Source: Azorinus chamasolen (lineage: Eukaryota; Mollusca; Bivalvia; Cardiida; Solecurtidae). From it: a stretch of DNA of 64,000 nt. The DNA is taken from assembly GCA_963576725.1 (NCBI GenBank), contig OY755252.1, positions 43,935,552 to 43,999,551 on the forward strand, in the 5' to 3' direction. Each line of letters opens with the position of its first letter. The stretch's first letter is position 1. The position numbers were made by a program, and so were the translations under genes. Shown here one piece after another: positions 33,295 through 46,138 of the stretch. A model generated the notes under the pieces. That model had not been told where the DNA came from. It saw only the letters and a list, made by a program, of their open reading frames with translations, and ran no database searches.

Positions 33295-33786
33295 AAATGA
33301 AATGCAATACCCAGTACACTATCATGCAATACCCAGTACACTAAAATCTTTGAGCTACCAATCCCCAGTACCCTTACAGTGACTAACCGACTATTCGTTT
33401 GTGGCCATATTTTGGGCAAACTTGAACCAATATGACTGAAATTTTCAGCATACATAGTTGAATGATATTCAAAGCGATCGCTCAATTCAGAATTTTATAT
33501 TTTGATTCCATCTTTCAGTAACATAAAAAAAATCTGGGAGATGGTTATGCATTATTTCGCGAGCACGGCGTTCATTTTGTGATTTTCCCCATCGTTTGCA
33601 TTGTTTGATTCCAAATCATGTATAATATGAGTATGGTGAATCTAAAGCACCACCTATCAATTGCCGAAAAAGAACTAATTAAGAGAAAATACGCATTTAC
33701 TTACCCTCGTTGCCCTCCTGTTCTCTCCGTTGTGTCAAAATAAAGCTCATTTATTAGCAATATCCGGGATACGTTTCCCCCCAGTG
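33295..33786 (-). repeat. LTIR-A right terminal inverted repeat
   Basis: Inverse of the left end, with iterons CAATACCCAGTACAC at 33305-33319 and 33327-33341 and CAATCCCCAGTACCC at 33359-33373. Iteron spacing differs from the left end. Confidence 0.8.
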
Positions 33787-33791
33787 ATCAT

Positions 33792-34990
33792 CGGCAAAAC
33801 GCGGAAAATTTAAATTGTAAAGGCCGATACTACTTTGTTGTATAACAAAAATTATAAGTATTGATGAAATACGGTTTATTTTGAATCATATTCTCATTTT
33901 TCGATATCAGTTCAAATTGACAATCGTTATAATAATGATTGAGCGTAACAAATACCAAGTTTAATAATATTATTGAAAATATGCGTTCATTTAAGAAATG
34001 AATGACGTGCTTCCGGTGTTCATGAGGTTATGCAACGCATAGCTTTACGAGCAAAGTTAGTGAAGCCCGAAGCTCGTAAAGCTATGCGTTGCATAACCTC
34101 ATGAACACCGGGAGCACGTCATTTATTTCTTATATTTATATTCCATTGTATTTCTTATATTTCAACGGATTTTTTTTAAATATTAAATATTATATACCGG
34201 TCACGTAATAGACGCTATCTAGGTCGTTGCCAGGCTCGTTTCTAACGTAGCAGGATCTCTATATATGGTATGAAAAATAGTCCCAAACACATATTATGAA
34301 TATAGAATGAATACAAGATTTTGATCAGTAAATTGTCCAGCTATGTTTAAAGAAAAGATTATCGAGATATTTCAAATCATATATATTTACGAAATGTTGG
34401 TATTAAAGAATCTTCTTAGATGTAGGTCGCGGTGTCGAAGCCAATTTACTCACCCGCCATGCTTGATCGAAAGCGGGTCACAACGTTGGATTTTATTCTC
34501 GGATATTTCTTTGTTAACGGTAAGGACTTATGTATGCTTCACTCATTACTTGATAATATATTTTGATACGCCACGGCTGTTAAAGTTGGCAATATTATGT
34601 ATTCAAGCGATAATTCTCAGTAAGAAGATGCCACATTTCAAATTTTCAGGGCCGCTTGAACGTATCGATTCCCCATTGATAAATCTTACAATAGGTCATA
34701 ACTGGGTCAGTACAGTATTACTCCGCGCTTACACAGCGGAATTCTGGGAAAACGAGAACCGACTCAAACCGGTATTGAAATGAACGTTCATGGGAAAATG
34801 CAACTTTCATTTTAGAATAAGGTTATATAAGGACGTTGCAGGGCGAATGTAAATATTGTAGGAACTTCCTCTTTAATAATCTTTAACATTCAGACGTTAT
34901 TATGCCCGAACCGTACAATAAGAGTGAAAAAGTTCCAACAAGCGTCGGCCGCTGCATGTAGCGTCTTATTTGGATATGAACAGTTCATAA
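33792..34990. other. Non-coding stretch
   Basis: Holds a foldback palindrome (33994-34130) and a 55-bp block near 34800-34855 (ATATAAGGACGTTGCAGGGC) that recurs inverted near 52965-53015. A plus-strand frame at 34343-34783 was not recognised and is treated as chance. Confidence 0.45.
33994..34130. repeat. Foldback palindrome, 59-bp arms
   Basis: AGAAATGAATGACGTGCTTC ... GCATAGCTTTACGAGC pairs with GCTCGTAAAGCTATGC ... GACGTCATTTATTTCT-type right arm; spacer about 19 bp. A second, more complex copy is at 53017-53247. Confidence 0.75.
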
Positions 34991-35005
34991 AGGTATAAAG
35001 GAAGC

Positions 35006-35092
35006 CGTGCGTGCATGCGTGTGTGCGTATGTACGTGCGTGCATGCGTGTGTGTGTGTGTGTGTGCGTGCGTGCGCGCGTGTGTGCGTGTGT
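35006..35092. repeat. (TG)n/(CG)n microsatellite
   Basis: Alternating purine-pyrimidine GTGCGTGCATGCGTGTGTG type run of about 85 bp, including an 18-bp pure TG core and GTGCGTGCGCGCG. Such runs can adopt Z-DNA. Confidence 0.85.
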
Positions 35093-35270
35093 ATTTATTC
35101 TACAGTTACTTCCATGATCCACTATTTCTGTGTTCGTATAATAAAAAGTCAGCAAATTCATATTCATGATGTCACTATTTCTTACATGAATATTCATAGA
35201 GTAAAGGATCAAGGTACTAACATAAATAATATACAGGATAATATTATGACAATACAAGATATATAATAAA

Positions 35271-35461
35271 TTCTGAAGGAATGTGATCCCTCGAGAGCAA
35301 ACACTGCAACACAAAAAGAGAAAATTGCAGACTCGGTTTTATTGAGACTGTTCATGAACAGTAATTGAAAGTGCAACACTGCTCATGCCTCCAGCACCGG
35401 CTTTAGCGGGATTCAATTTTCAGAACAAGTACTGAAATTCATGATCTCGAAGGATATTTAT
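35271..35461 (-). repeat. R283 partial copy
   Basis: ATTCTGAAGGAATGTGATCC to ATCTCGAAGGATATT in minus orientation. It contains the GACTCGG..GAG(A)CTG hairpin and belongs to the diverged subtype also seen at 45914 and 54688 (AGTACTGAAATTCATGATC). Confidence 0.7.
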
Positions 35462-35819
35462 TTATTTACTATGATATTTGTGTTTTAGTACAACTCGAAT
35501 GAACAAACAAAAACATAAACAAATAAAAGCAAAACAAACACACAAAATAGACTAGAACAGAAGTCAAGCAGAAAATTAGGAAATGACACATGAAAGTCCA
35601 CAACAAGGCCACGGGCTTTCGGCTCGTGAAATATGTCTAAAATAAGTTAACATGCCACAATGTGATGTCACAGGTATGTGAGATTATTTTTGAATATGTT
35701 TCATCATTTATCATTAGGATCTACCAAAAAGGAATGTCAGTTTCTCCCGCATATAAGGATTTTGGTGAAATCAAGCAAAAATTCCGCTTTTAATAAACAC
35801 TAACTACTACTTGATAAGC
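35462..35819. other. Non-coding stretch
   Basis: AT-rich with an A-rich CAAACAAAAACATAAAC run; nothing else is visible. Confidence 0.5.
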
Positions 35820-37358
35820 ACAAGGTCACAATTCAAGGTCATATGTTTTAGCATTAATTTTCATATCTGCTCCACATCTGTGTAACCCTTGGAAGGATTC
35901 CAAAATACTGTGGCACAAATGTTCTCCTTAACTAGCCGATGTGCAGACAGCAGGACGCAGGCACGTGGGTCAAAGTTCAAGGTCACAATATAAGGTCATG
36001 GTCACAATTCAAGGTCAATTATTCACAATTATTCTTGTCCGGACCATAATTACTACATGGCTAATGCCATATGATTGAAACTTCAAACACGGACAGGGCA
36101 TGGTGAGAGGAAGTGTCATGTATAAGGGCTTCATTTTTCATGTATGGAAAGAGCATGATGGGAGAAAGTGTTATGCATAAGTAACATAACTCTGGCTTAA
36201 ATAATGTTGGAGTTATTGCCTCCCATTTTCTGCACAGTTATAGGAGTTTGAAATTTTTACATGATAATTTTGTCCCGCAGGGTTTCTCCAAAATCTTTAA
36301 TTGAATATCCATTACATTTCATAGGATGGATTAGCACCATGCCTAGTTGTGCATATATCATATTTTTGTTCCGGTTTGATGATTTTCTGCAGAATTACGG
36401 GACGGTGAATTTTTTACATGGAAAATTTTGAATCAATGGGGTTTCCCAAAAATCTTTTATCGGGTTTTCTTTAAACTTCATAGGATTGATCAACACTATG
36501 CCTATTTGTGCATATATTTTTCCTTTTCCGGTTCGATGATTTATAGCAGAGTTATGGGACTTTTGGAAATTGTGTCCTAGCGCTCGGGGGAGACATCAGT
36601 TTTAGTAGTAAAAATCTAGTTCGTTTTGAATATGTAATACTGTTTAAGCCGGTGCTAGAGGGCATGAGTAGAGTAGCATTTTAATTCATACTCACGCACA
36701 GATTCAATAAAACCAAATCTGCAATTTTCTCTTTTCGCATTGCTACTTTTGTTTTCGAAGGATCCCCCCCACTTTCAGAATATATTATGTAGTTCACAAC
36801 AGCCGGTGTTAGGCACTTCTGTGGTGGCCGTAAAAAATTGCCACGTACTTCATCCTCAGTATTGTAATATTTTCTGTTCTTTCGGGATCATTAGATTTGA
36901 TGGGATAAGTTTTGAAAAATGAATACTGCTTAAGTCGGTGATAGGGCGCGTGAGTAGTGTTTTTGCTTTCGGAGGATCACCTCTCTTCAGATTGCACTAT
37001 TAATTACTACTCATGAACAGATTCAATAGAACCGTGTCTGCAATTATATCGTTTCGCATTGCTACTTTTGTTTTCAAAGGATCTCCCAGTTTCAGAATAA
37101 TACCATGGAATATACTGTAGAGATATGGTACTTATTCCGTAACTAAATAAGCAAACACGGTAGATCATGCTCTGATGGCTCCTACCTTAGTGAGCTGTCT
37201 GGTCAGTGTCTACTCTGCTTGAAAGGTGTGAGAAGTTAAAAGGTCACTCTAAATATACTTCTCATGGTGAACCGGAGTAAAAGAATGTTATCCCAATACA
37301 AAAAACACTACATATTACAATAACTCATAACGCAATGGCGACCTTATCCTTGAACCTA
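35820..37358 (+). repeat. Segmental duplication 2, copy 2 (GTC element tail, R283 tandem)
   Basis: Direct match to 7485-9063. Consists of a 5'-truncated GTC element (to about 36620, ending GGGGGAGACATCAG..ATCTAGTT), about 1.5 R283 units (36630-37095) and the shared unique tail. An extra 45-bp R283 3'-end scrap interrupts the unit near 36957-37000. Confidence 0.8.
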
Positions 37359-37418
37359 TTTTCCCACAAAGCAATTCGCTGTAGTGTACGCTATCCATAT
37401 GCTAACTGCTGTAACAAT

Positions 37419-40400
37419 CACTGGGGGAAACGTATCCCGGATATTGCTAATAAATGAGCTTTATTTTGACACAACGGAGAGAACAGGATGGCAACGAGGG
37501 TAAGTAAATGCGTATTTTCTCTTAATTAGTTGGGGAAAATCACAAAATGAACGCCGTGCTCGCGAAATAATGCATAACCCTCTCCCAGATTTTTTTATGT
37601 TACTGAAAGATGGAATCAAAATATAAAATTCTGAATTGAGCGATCGCTTTGAATATCATTCAACTATGTATACTGAACATTTCCGTCATATTGGTTCAAG
37701 TTTGCCCAAAATATGGCCACAAACGAATTGTCGGTTAGTCACTATTAGGGTACTGGGGATTGGTAGCTCAAAGATTTTAGTGTACTGGGTATTGCATGAT
37801 AGTGTACTGGGTATTGCATTTCATTTGTTCTCTTTTTCCGTTTTATTGAACGTTGTTAGATATTTCAGATATATTTCTGTCGTGATAAATGCTGTTTCTA
37901 GTCAATCGCACATTCTAGATAGATCTATATGCATCTGTATTGAAATATACTTAATTTGTCACCTACATCTAACTTGTCAAACGTGACCTCATTTCCTAAA
38001 CTTGGTTAAAGGTATTAAAGATGATCTTTCCTGGAGTCATGATGATGATGTACATCACTCGATGATCACCGACTTATTAAAATCCATTATCTATGAGTAC
38101 CTGTTAATAATAGTTTTTGTGTAGCAGTGCCGTAAAATCCAATATGCTTAATGTTTAATGTGTTTCGTCTTGATATGCGTCCTGTTATGTTTTGTCTTGT
38201 GGCTTTACCGTTTCTTGTTAGATGGTGTTTGGTGCGGTGTCATTTCGTGTGTGGCTCTCCCTGTTTGACTATTTTTCCATATCATCCATCCATCAATCAT
38301 AATAGTCTTTTTACTTATTTCGTAATAGATCTGTTGTTTACTCTTCAGTTAATTGATATGACATTACATGTAGATCTATGTGTAGCTCTAGTTTACATGC
38401 TCAGTACCATATTGAGTACAGTAAAATTGAAATAGTAGTGCATAGTTAGCTCCCCTGTTGAAATTGTCGCCATTTACAGTGACAAAGAAGAAACTCATTG
38501 ATAACGATCACGGCATCGTCTGGTTAGTCTCATACAAATATGTAGATCTATGCAGGATAAACAAATTGTACAAATAATAATAATAGGCCTCCGTACATAT
38601 ACAAATATCCAGATGATTTAATCATCACTAATTTATTTTCTTCTAGAATCTAGATCTACCTGATCTTGACAGATGCAAAACACACTGTAAGCAAAGGTCG
38701 AACCTATATGTAAATATTATAGTACTGTATAAACATATATATGTAATAAGCTTTTATTAATAGCATAAAAATTCTGAAATATTAGATCTATATCACTCAG
38801 CTTTTCCAAAAATGCTTATGAACGCTGTTATACATAACAGCGGCTTTAGCCCAGTGGTCAAAATAGTACTGTGATATAAGAAGTGATATAGCTAGGGCAC
38901 GTGTTTTTAACGACCCATTCTCAAATAAATTGGACAATCCACCGAATGAAAACGTGAAATTTCAACTACGTCGTATGTCTGAAAAGTTGTGAATATTGAA
39001 ATGTTTAATGTATCTTTGACCTAATTCCGAAATAGTTCTAATATTAATAAACAATTAATTATGTAAAATGAGTGGTTAATGTATAAGCTATAGAAATTTA
39101 CTCCTTGTGTTCACAGTACCCATAACCTGATTTTTAACAGTTATATATGGAGCTCGGACATTTATATAATTCAAAGAATCGGGTTATGTGTATGAACTGA
39201 GATTATATAGCATGAATTTATCCATTTCTGATGAAACATTTTGGTATTAAGTATGACAATTAGGAGTTGAACACCACACTCAACTTCATAAAAATATAGT
39301 TTCATGAATGTTGTATTTGAACTTTTACACAGTTAAAATAAGTGCAAAACAAAAAAACAATTTGAGGGTCAGGAAACGTGCCCGATGTATTATAAACTCA
39401 TACATAAGTACACAAAATCGTTAAGACAATTTGTAAGAAAATTTCTCTTTCAAAAGTCACAGTCCCGTAAATTATAGGAATGTGTCCTGTAAATTAGACT
39501 GACAAATAATATGATATACATTGCTTTATAAACAGCAGCATTCATCAAAACGAGCATTTAGGAGTATACAAGTAGACCGAAAATTTCAAATTCAACTCTG
39601 TATGTCGTGTTCAACTCTGTAATTTTACTGTCTGAGTTAAAACATCCCTTTTGACTTGACTATGCACTGACCGCTGACAAATGTATGTAATGAAAATATT
39701 TTGATTCAGTCGAACAATCAATTGTTAACTGTTTGCAAGAGTTACTAATAAAATTGACAAAACTGATTACTACTTCCGTTCACATAACCCAGAACCAACC
39801 AGTTGCTGGGGAAAAGTGTGTCATTGGATTGTCCCGTAAATCATAAAATTATGTTTAAGGACTATTGGTAAAGGACGTGAAGTTGAAAACTTTTTTCAGG
39901 GACAGTGAACATTCTTCTCGCTTTTCCTGTAGGTACCAGGACGCCTGTCTTGCGCATTACATTTTCTTTTTCAATCAATTTCATCTGCTTTTGATGGCCT
40001 TACGTTTGTTATATTTTATAGTACATTCAAACATTGATAAGTCTATTAACACGATTTCCTACATACTCGTAATTCAAAGTTTCCATTAGAACTAAAACTA
40101 CACTTAATTGTTCACCTCTTTATTGGCGAGTCTATATTATCTTTTTCAAACAGCTCAAAGTGCGAATAAATTCTCATTTTGAGTCATTTGAAACAGATAT
40201 ATGTTCCTCCTAGCTGTAATTGAATCTATATCTTTCATATTGATGATACATCGCTGTATATTTTCAATGACAGCTATACATTTATCAAAGGTTGGCTGTA
40301 CTTTCTTATTTAAATTATTGCTGCTCTAAATTATCACACTGTCACCAATGTTTTGCTGACTCATGGGCCGAAACTTAAGGTGCACATGCTCAAATAATGC

Positions 40401-43400
40401 ATATTTCAACAGTCCGCTTCAATTAGTGTTTGAGTAATGAGTCACACAACACCTCGAGACGGATAAACACTATCACAACATATGAATAGACAGACATACT
40501 GACAGACAGACGAAAGTAGGGATGGACGGACAAAACAATTCAGCCATTTAATGGGATTCAAACCTGTTGATGTGAATAAAACTATTACTATAATTTACGG
40601 GACAAAAGAGATTATAATTTACGGGACACTTTGGTGACTGTATGTGTGGCTTTGTAAATGCCTATATGAAAGGAGACATACTTGACTATATTTGTATGTA
40701 GATCGGGCAATAGGAATAAATGCAATGAAGTGAATGTTTGCTCTTTTTGTAGAAGAAATACCAAGTAAACATGTTCGTGAGTTAAAAAAAATAAAAGTAA
40801 ATATAGTAGTGAAAAAAAATCTGAAAAATTATACAAATATTTGCCATTAATATATTGCCAATCTTGCTTTATTGAACTATTTATTATTTCTAAATAGATT
40901 TGTATTATACTGGCACAATTTAAACTTACTTTACGTTTGAAAAATTGTATAGAAATACTTTGATATTGGCATCCTCATCTACGGGACAATTTAATCTAAG
41001 CTACGAGTCCGAACTTTCATGTGGAATATTTAAACAATGCGAAAAGTTATGTTATTCAAACGTCGATAATTCGGTATTCAAATCATAATTATGAAATAAT
41101 ATGTATACAAATTCAAGGAGGCAATCCTGTAAGCTATTTCTGCAAAATGTCAAATAACTCACCGCTTTCTTAGGGAATTGTGTAGACGAATTATGTAGCA
41201 AAATGACATCCTCCATGAATTATTTACATGTGACTGTGGTTTTAGTATTGAATTAGACGTGATTGAGTGGCATGACACTCGGGAATGATGGAAGGGTCAA
41301 CTGCAGAAAGATATTTGTCTCGTAAATTAGGCCTCGTAGATTAGAGTTTTTTTCTTTTCCGCTGTATTTGATTGGCCAGCAAAATTTCATACGCTTTCTC
41401 AAAAGTACTTTTCATTAAATTTTGATAAAAAATAGGTTATTTAGTACACAAAATTGTCAAAACAAACATAAAAAAGTGTTTCATGGGGAAACGAATATGC
41501 TTATTTGTGATGACTCATAGATTAAAAAGCTAAATTCCCGAAGTGTAATTTAGAAACTTGGCCTCTGAATTTTGTTTTCCATAGATGAATTTGGTAAAAA
41601 TCTTTTTTCATACACATGATATACATTATTAAAGGGTGAATGAATAAGGCATTGCAGAATTATCGTGCAGTATGTGATATTCTATTTACCGTTATAGTTT
41701 AGCCTCGTAGATTAGGTCATGCCTTGCAGATTTAAAGGCCTGGAAAGCCATTCAGAACAACATTTTATACCGTAAAAATGTTTATGAAATAATCCTAATA
41801 TAATGAAAAATCGAGAAAAACAATGACACGACGTTAATTGCTTTTAATTGGCGAAATATCAGTTGACTTATATCGGCGACATTGATTGTCCATTTTTTTT
41901 GAGAATGGGTCCCCACCAAATAGGCTCTCCTATATCATTGAATGATTCATATAAACTGCATCAACTACAGTACAAGGTAAAGAAATGTCAACGTTTATAC
42001 TCAACACAGGAACCAGTCTGTATTGTCCTCAAAGATAAGTTCATGCATAACTGAAAAATGCAAATACTGGGGTGTCATGTGTTATGTAAGAAAAATATCT
42101 TGCACTCCAGTTACTTGACACTTCTGACAGAGCCACTGACTTAACAGGGATATGTCACTTAGGTTCACACAATTTCTTCACAAACCCTTTCTAGAATAAC
42201 AGACATGCATTGTATCTATTCTCTGACAACCATGTATATCTACATGATAAACACAAAATGATGAAAGTCCCATGAAAACAGTGCTACTTTATTTTGAGGC
42301 AAAATATTTGACACTAATTCTCAGTGGACTTGTAAGTTTTGACTACACCATGGAGCATTTGCGGCTAATTGGTGTTCTGATACCAATTACTTCTACCCAG
42401 TTACTGATTTGTATCTGAAAAGGTGTATAAAGGGTATCTGGGGTCTTCCTCCACCAGTAATTAGCTGGACGTCGCAATATGACTGAAAAACTGTTAAAGA
42501 GACGTAATATCTGAAACAAATAAACAAACAATTTTTAATGCATTTTTTTTTCATATAAAATAGTTTGAAAATAGTACGCACACGTGTTCAGAGAATGCTA
42601 CAGAGTAAACTACAGAGTATGCCTAGGTACGCTCCTGATTAGTGACTGTTGCATTCTACTGTGCAGTTATCTCAATATGACACTGTACATAAAGAATATG
42701 TATTGCTAGAATATTACAACTAACGTTTTCAGGCTATCCGATCCCTGCTGAATTACATCGATGGATAGGGCATATTTTAACAATGCTTAAAGACCTATTA
42801 TAGGGGTTCATAACTGTCCCTTTACCGCAAGCCAGTTAGCACAGTAGGGTTCTAATTGATAGATGCTAAACCCATATCATGCAGCAATATATGTACATAT
42901 TTTAATTCAAAAGGTCTCAGAGACAAATGTATTTTAAATCTAACAGCCTGGATCTAGATCAGACGCGGCATTATGCAACATCTGATTTGGATCCAAAACT
43001 GTTTGCAAATAACAGTCAAGACACGACCAGCAGGATAATGGTTAGTTGCAATTTATCCTAATCCTGCTGGTGGCCACTTGACTGTTATTTGCAAACAGTT
43101 TGGATCCAGATCAGAGGTAGCATAGCATACAGCATCTGATGTATGTACAAATCGTATGTAGATCTGAACATTTTTTGCAGACGGCAATTTCAAAGCAGAC
43201 GAAAGTACTGGAGGATATGGGTTAATATGATGTAATAACTATCAAGCATGTTGGGACCCAACCACAATAAACAATCCAATCAACACCCCATCAAGTCAAA
43301 ACTAGACCTTTAAACACTACTTTATGATGAGAAAAGAAGAATATTGCCTGAATAAACTTTTCAGAGGTCTTTCCAAATTATTATGCTGGTGAATAAGCAA

Positions 43401-43915
43401 AAAAAACAACTAAAGTGTAATGTACAATCCCCAGTACACCAAATTTAGACAATATGCAATACCCAGTACACTGTTTATCAATCCCCAGTACACTAATAGT
43501 GACTAACCGACTATTCGTTTGTGGCCATATTTTGGCAAACTTGAACCAATATGACTGAAATTTTAAGTATACATAGTTGAATGATATTCAAAGCGATCGC
43601 TCAATTCAGAATTTTACATTTTGATTCCATCTTTCAGTAACATAAAAAAATCTGGGAGAGGGTTATGCATTATTTCGCGAGCACGGCGTTCATTTTGTGA
43701 TTTTCCCCATCGTTTGCATTGTTTGATTCCAAATCATGTATATAGCGTGTATAATATGAGTATGGTGAATCTAAAGCACCACCTATCAATTGCCGAAAAA
43801 GAACTAATTAAGAGAAAATACGCATTTACTTACCCTCGTTGCCCCCCTGTTCTCCCCGTTGCGTCGAAATACAGCTAATTTATTAGCAATATCCGGGATA
43901 CGTTTCCCCCCAGTG
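37419..43915 (-). mobile_element. LTIR-B: 6.50-kb long-TIR DNA element, inverted relative to LTIR-A
   Basis: Ends CACTGGGGGAAACG (37419) and CGTTTCCCCCCAGTG (43915), flanked by ACAAT at 37414-37418 and 43916-43920. The interior is the reverse complement of LTIR-A. The left TIR lacks about 105 bp present in A. It carries an extra Naiad D tail (38143-38282) and unique DNA around 38580-38940, and lacks the R283 insertion. Intergenic frames (for example minus 42343-42531) are shared with A but short and not maintained. Confidence 0.82.
38143..38282 (+). mobile_element. Naiad D tail end inserted in LTIR-B
   Basis: TGCTTAATGTTTAATGTG to CTATTTTTCCATAT, same as the end of 14592-15190. LTIR-A has the continuous site GTAAAATCCAACTCATCC (its complement near 33085), so this is a post-duplication insertion of only 140 bp. 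Confidence 0.75.
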
Positions 43916-43920
43916 ACAAT

Positions 43921-44329
43921 ATAACATTCCTACAAACAAACAGAGACCTTGACCATTAGCCCCTACTTCCCATAAAACAGTACTATCATTTGTCTTAATG
44001 TAAGTTCTCATATATACCCTTTAGAAGCCATGTGATGGATATACACTGTTTGCAAACGACAATGCATGCGTTCCTACAAACTATTAAAAGCTACTACCAA
44101 CTAATTGTTGTTTCTCTGCATCGCGAAATATGTATATACATGTATATCTTGCCAAACACCAGGGTGTCATTATTTTCATCTGTTGGTGACAAACTTGGGA
44201 ATCTGGCTCTTGGCCTACGTTCTACATGTTAATTTAAGGCTACATCATATACTCATAGTGAAATGCGCTCGTAGTCATTGACAAGCAAAACAGACGTACG
44301 ACTTTGAATATATTCAGTGGAATCAGTCT
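43921..44329. other. Non-coding stretch
   Basis: Unique-looking AT-rich DNA; a plus-strand 66-codon frame at 44032 has no recognisable features. Confidence 0.4.
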
Positions 44330-44848
44330 TACACGGCCATCCAAAATGGTTCTAATTATGAGATTGTAAGGCATGTGGTACCTTAATAAATGTCAAAAGT
44401 CATAGTTATGGTCAATAAACTAGAACACTGACCAAATCAGAAAAGGCACCACATGGCCAACACTACCTATAAACATTCTCAGCACTTTTGGTGTATATTA
44501 GATGCAAAATGTTTGAGTTAAAGAGCGGACAAGACGAAAGCAGTAGTTTTCACTAATTCAAGGGCCATAACTAAGAGGTGTCACAAGCCATTTAGCTGGT
44601 AATCAAACGTGGCCAAGATTTTACAGTTATGAATATACTCTGCAGGTTTAGTAAAGTTTGGATGGAATCTAATTAAGTAAGAGAGCGGACATGGCTAAAA
44701 CGGACATTTGGATTGAATCAATGACCATAACTCAAAGGCGTGTAATGCGATTTTAATGGTAATTTAACTTGGTCACGATATTGCATCTTTTGTGCAACAT
44801 TTTGTGCAAGGCTGGTGAACATCAGATGAAAAATATCTGAGTTAGATA
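44330..44848. repeat. Tandem repeat of about 165-170 bp, left part
   Basis: Units share AGAGCGGACAAG..AAAACGGACAT, GGCCATAACT, TGGTAATCAAACTTGG and TTTGAGTTAGAGAG. The array is interrupted by a Naiad insertion and continues at 47057. Confidence 0.7.
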
Positions 44849-44874
44849 TATAGTTAAATAATGTGATTATTATT

Positions 44875-44877
44875 TGA
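44875..44877 (+). other. UGA in RT N-terminal region (site 3)
   Basis: Reads LNNVIII-UGA-RLHYIDVLKQE, matching 531-533 on the opposite strand. Confidence 0.65.
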
Positions 44878-45463
44878 CGATTACATTATATCGATGTCTT
44901 GAAGCAGGAAATTATTAATACCAAGTCATACATATCAGTTACTACTGACGAAAAGACCATCATTTCAGACCATGTAAAAAAGTGTGAACAACATGGAACC
45001 GATATTAAAATTACACAACATAAACTTCCTACAATGTATTGGTTACCAAAACTACATAAAAACCATATGAGGCGTGTTTCATTGCAAATTCTAGTTCATG
45101 TACAACTACTAAATTGTCTAAACTTTTGACTTCTTGTTTAACGAAGGAACATGTAAAATTCTACTGTCATAAGACTTATGAAAATTCTGGAATTCTGGAA
45201 TAAATCTCTTCTGGTCTATTAAGAACTCTTCAGAAGTCTTAAATAAACTTAAGAACAAAAGGTATATTACATCCACTGTAAGCACATACGATTTTTCTAC
45301 TCTGTACACAACTCTTCCTCATATTTTAATCCAGAAAGTATTTGCCCGGGGGGAAAACATCATTATTGGCATGTAATGCTGAAAAAGCTTTCTTTACTGA
45401 CGAGCAAATGAATATTACACCAATTGGGCTTGCTCAGAAGTTTGCGAATCACTAACCTTTCTT

Positions 45464-45925
45464 TTGGATAACATATTTATACGTTATGGGAATGCTATAT
45501 ACCGTCAGGTAATTGGTATTCCTATGGGTACGAATTGTGCACCACGTGTCGCAGATTTGTTTTTGTACTGCTATGAGAGAGATTTCATGTTGCGTTTGAA
45601 TCCTCAATCACAAGAAGATGTTATAAAAGCCTTCAATGAAACTTGGCGATATTTGGATGATATTTTTAACTTAGATAACCCTTTCTTTGATGCTCTGATT
45701 CCTACAATTTATCCTAAAGAACTCAAATTGAATAAAGCTAACCCGTCCGACAATTATGCAGCGTTTCTTGATCTAGACCTTAAAATTGATAATGGAATGA
45801 TTTCTTCTAAAATATATGACAAAAGAGATGATTTTGATTTTAATATTGCAAAGTTTCCTCATCTTGACTGGGTTGTTCCCCGTGCTCCATCTTACGGGGT
45901 TTATATATATCGCCCTGTACTTCAT
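45464..45925 (+). pseudogene. Naiad B reverse transcriptase palm, uninterrupted frame
   Basis: The longest intact RT segment in the window: IRYGNAIYRQVIGIPMG, NCAPRVADLFLYCYERDFM, RYLDDIFNLDNPFFDALIP, ELKLNKANPSDNYAAFLDL, DKRDDFDFNI and PSYGVYIY. Palm B (PMGTNCAP) and the YLDD catalytic pair are intact. It is ended by the R283 insertion. Confidence 0.88.
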
Positions 45926-46138
45926 TCTCAGTGTTGTTATACCTTCTGATCCTTCGAGATCATGAATTTCAGTACTTCTTGTTCTGAAAATTGAATACCG
46001 CTTAAGGCGGTGCTAGGGGGCGTGAGCAGTGTTGCACTTTCAATTACTGTTCATGAACAGACTCAATAAAACCGAGTCTGCAATTTTCTCTTTTTGTGTT
46101 GCAATGTTTGCTCTCGGGGGATCACCTACCTTCAGAAT
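45914..46138 (+). repeat. R283 insertion in Naiad B RT
   Basis: CTGTACTTCATTCTCAG to CCTTCAGAATGT, between GVYIY and IRFARACSS, which are joined in other copies. Diverged subtype with CTTCGAGATCATGAATTTC. Confidence 0.8.

Larger units (their letters stand above)
27715..33786 (+). mobile_element. LTIR-A: 6.07-kb long-TIR DNA element
   Basis: Begins CACTGGGGGGAAACGTATCC and ends with its inverse. TIRs are about 490 bp. The flanking duplication ATCAT is present at 27710-27714 and 33787-33791. The interior is AT-rich with no long frame or recognisable transposase, so it is non-autonomous. It is the same element as LTIR-B in opposite orientation: TIR differences between left and right ends are shared crosswise with B. 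Terminal CAC and a 5-bp duplication resemble the Transib/RAG-like superfamily; CACTA elements give 2-3 bp and hAT 8 bp. Confidence 0.82.

Noticed and set aside
34343..34783. 146-codon plus-strand frame
   Set aside because: No domain, no convincing splice sites and repeat-like surroundings; probably chance.
42343..42581. Short frames shared between LTIR-A and LTIR-B (for example KTPDTLYTPFQIQISNW)
   Set aside because: Differences between copies are amino-acid changing and stops occur in one copy; no sign of protein conservation.
44871..44880. UGA at 44875 as simple pseudogene decay
   Set aside because: It coincides with UGA in an independent copy (531) at an expected Cys, so decay alone is the weaker explanation.
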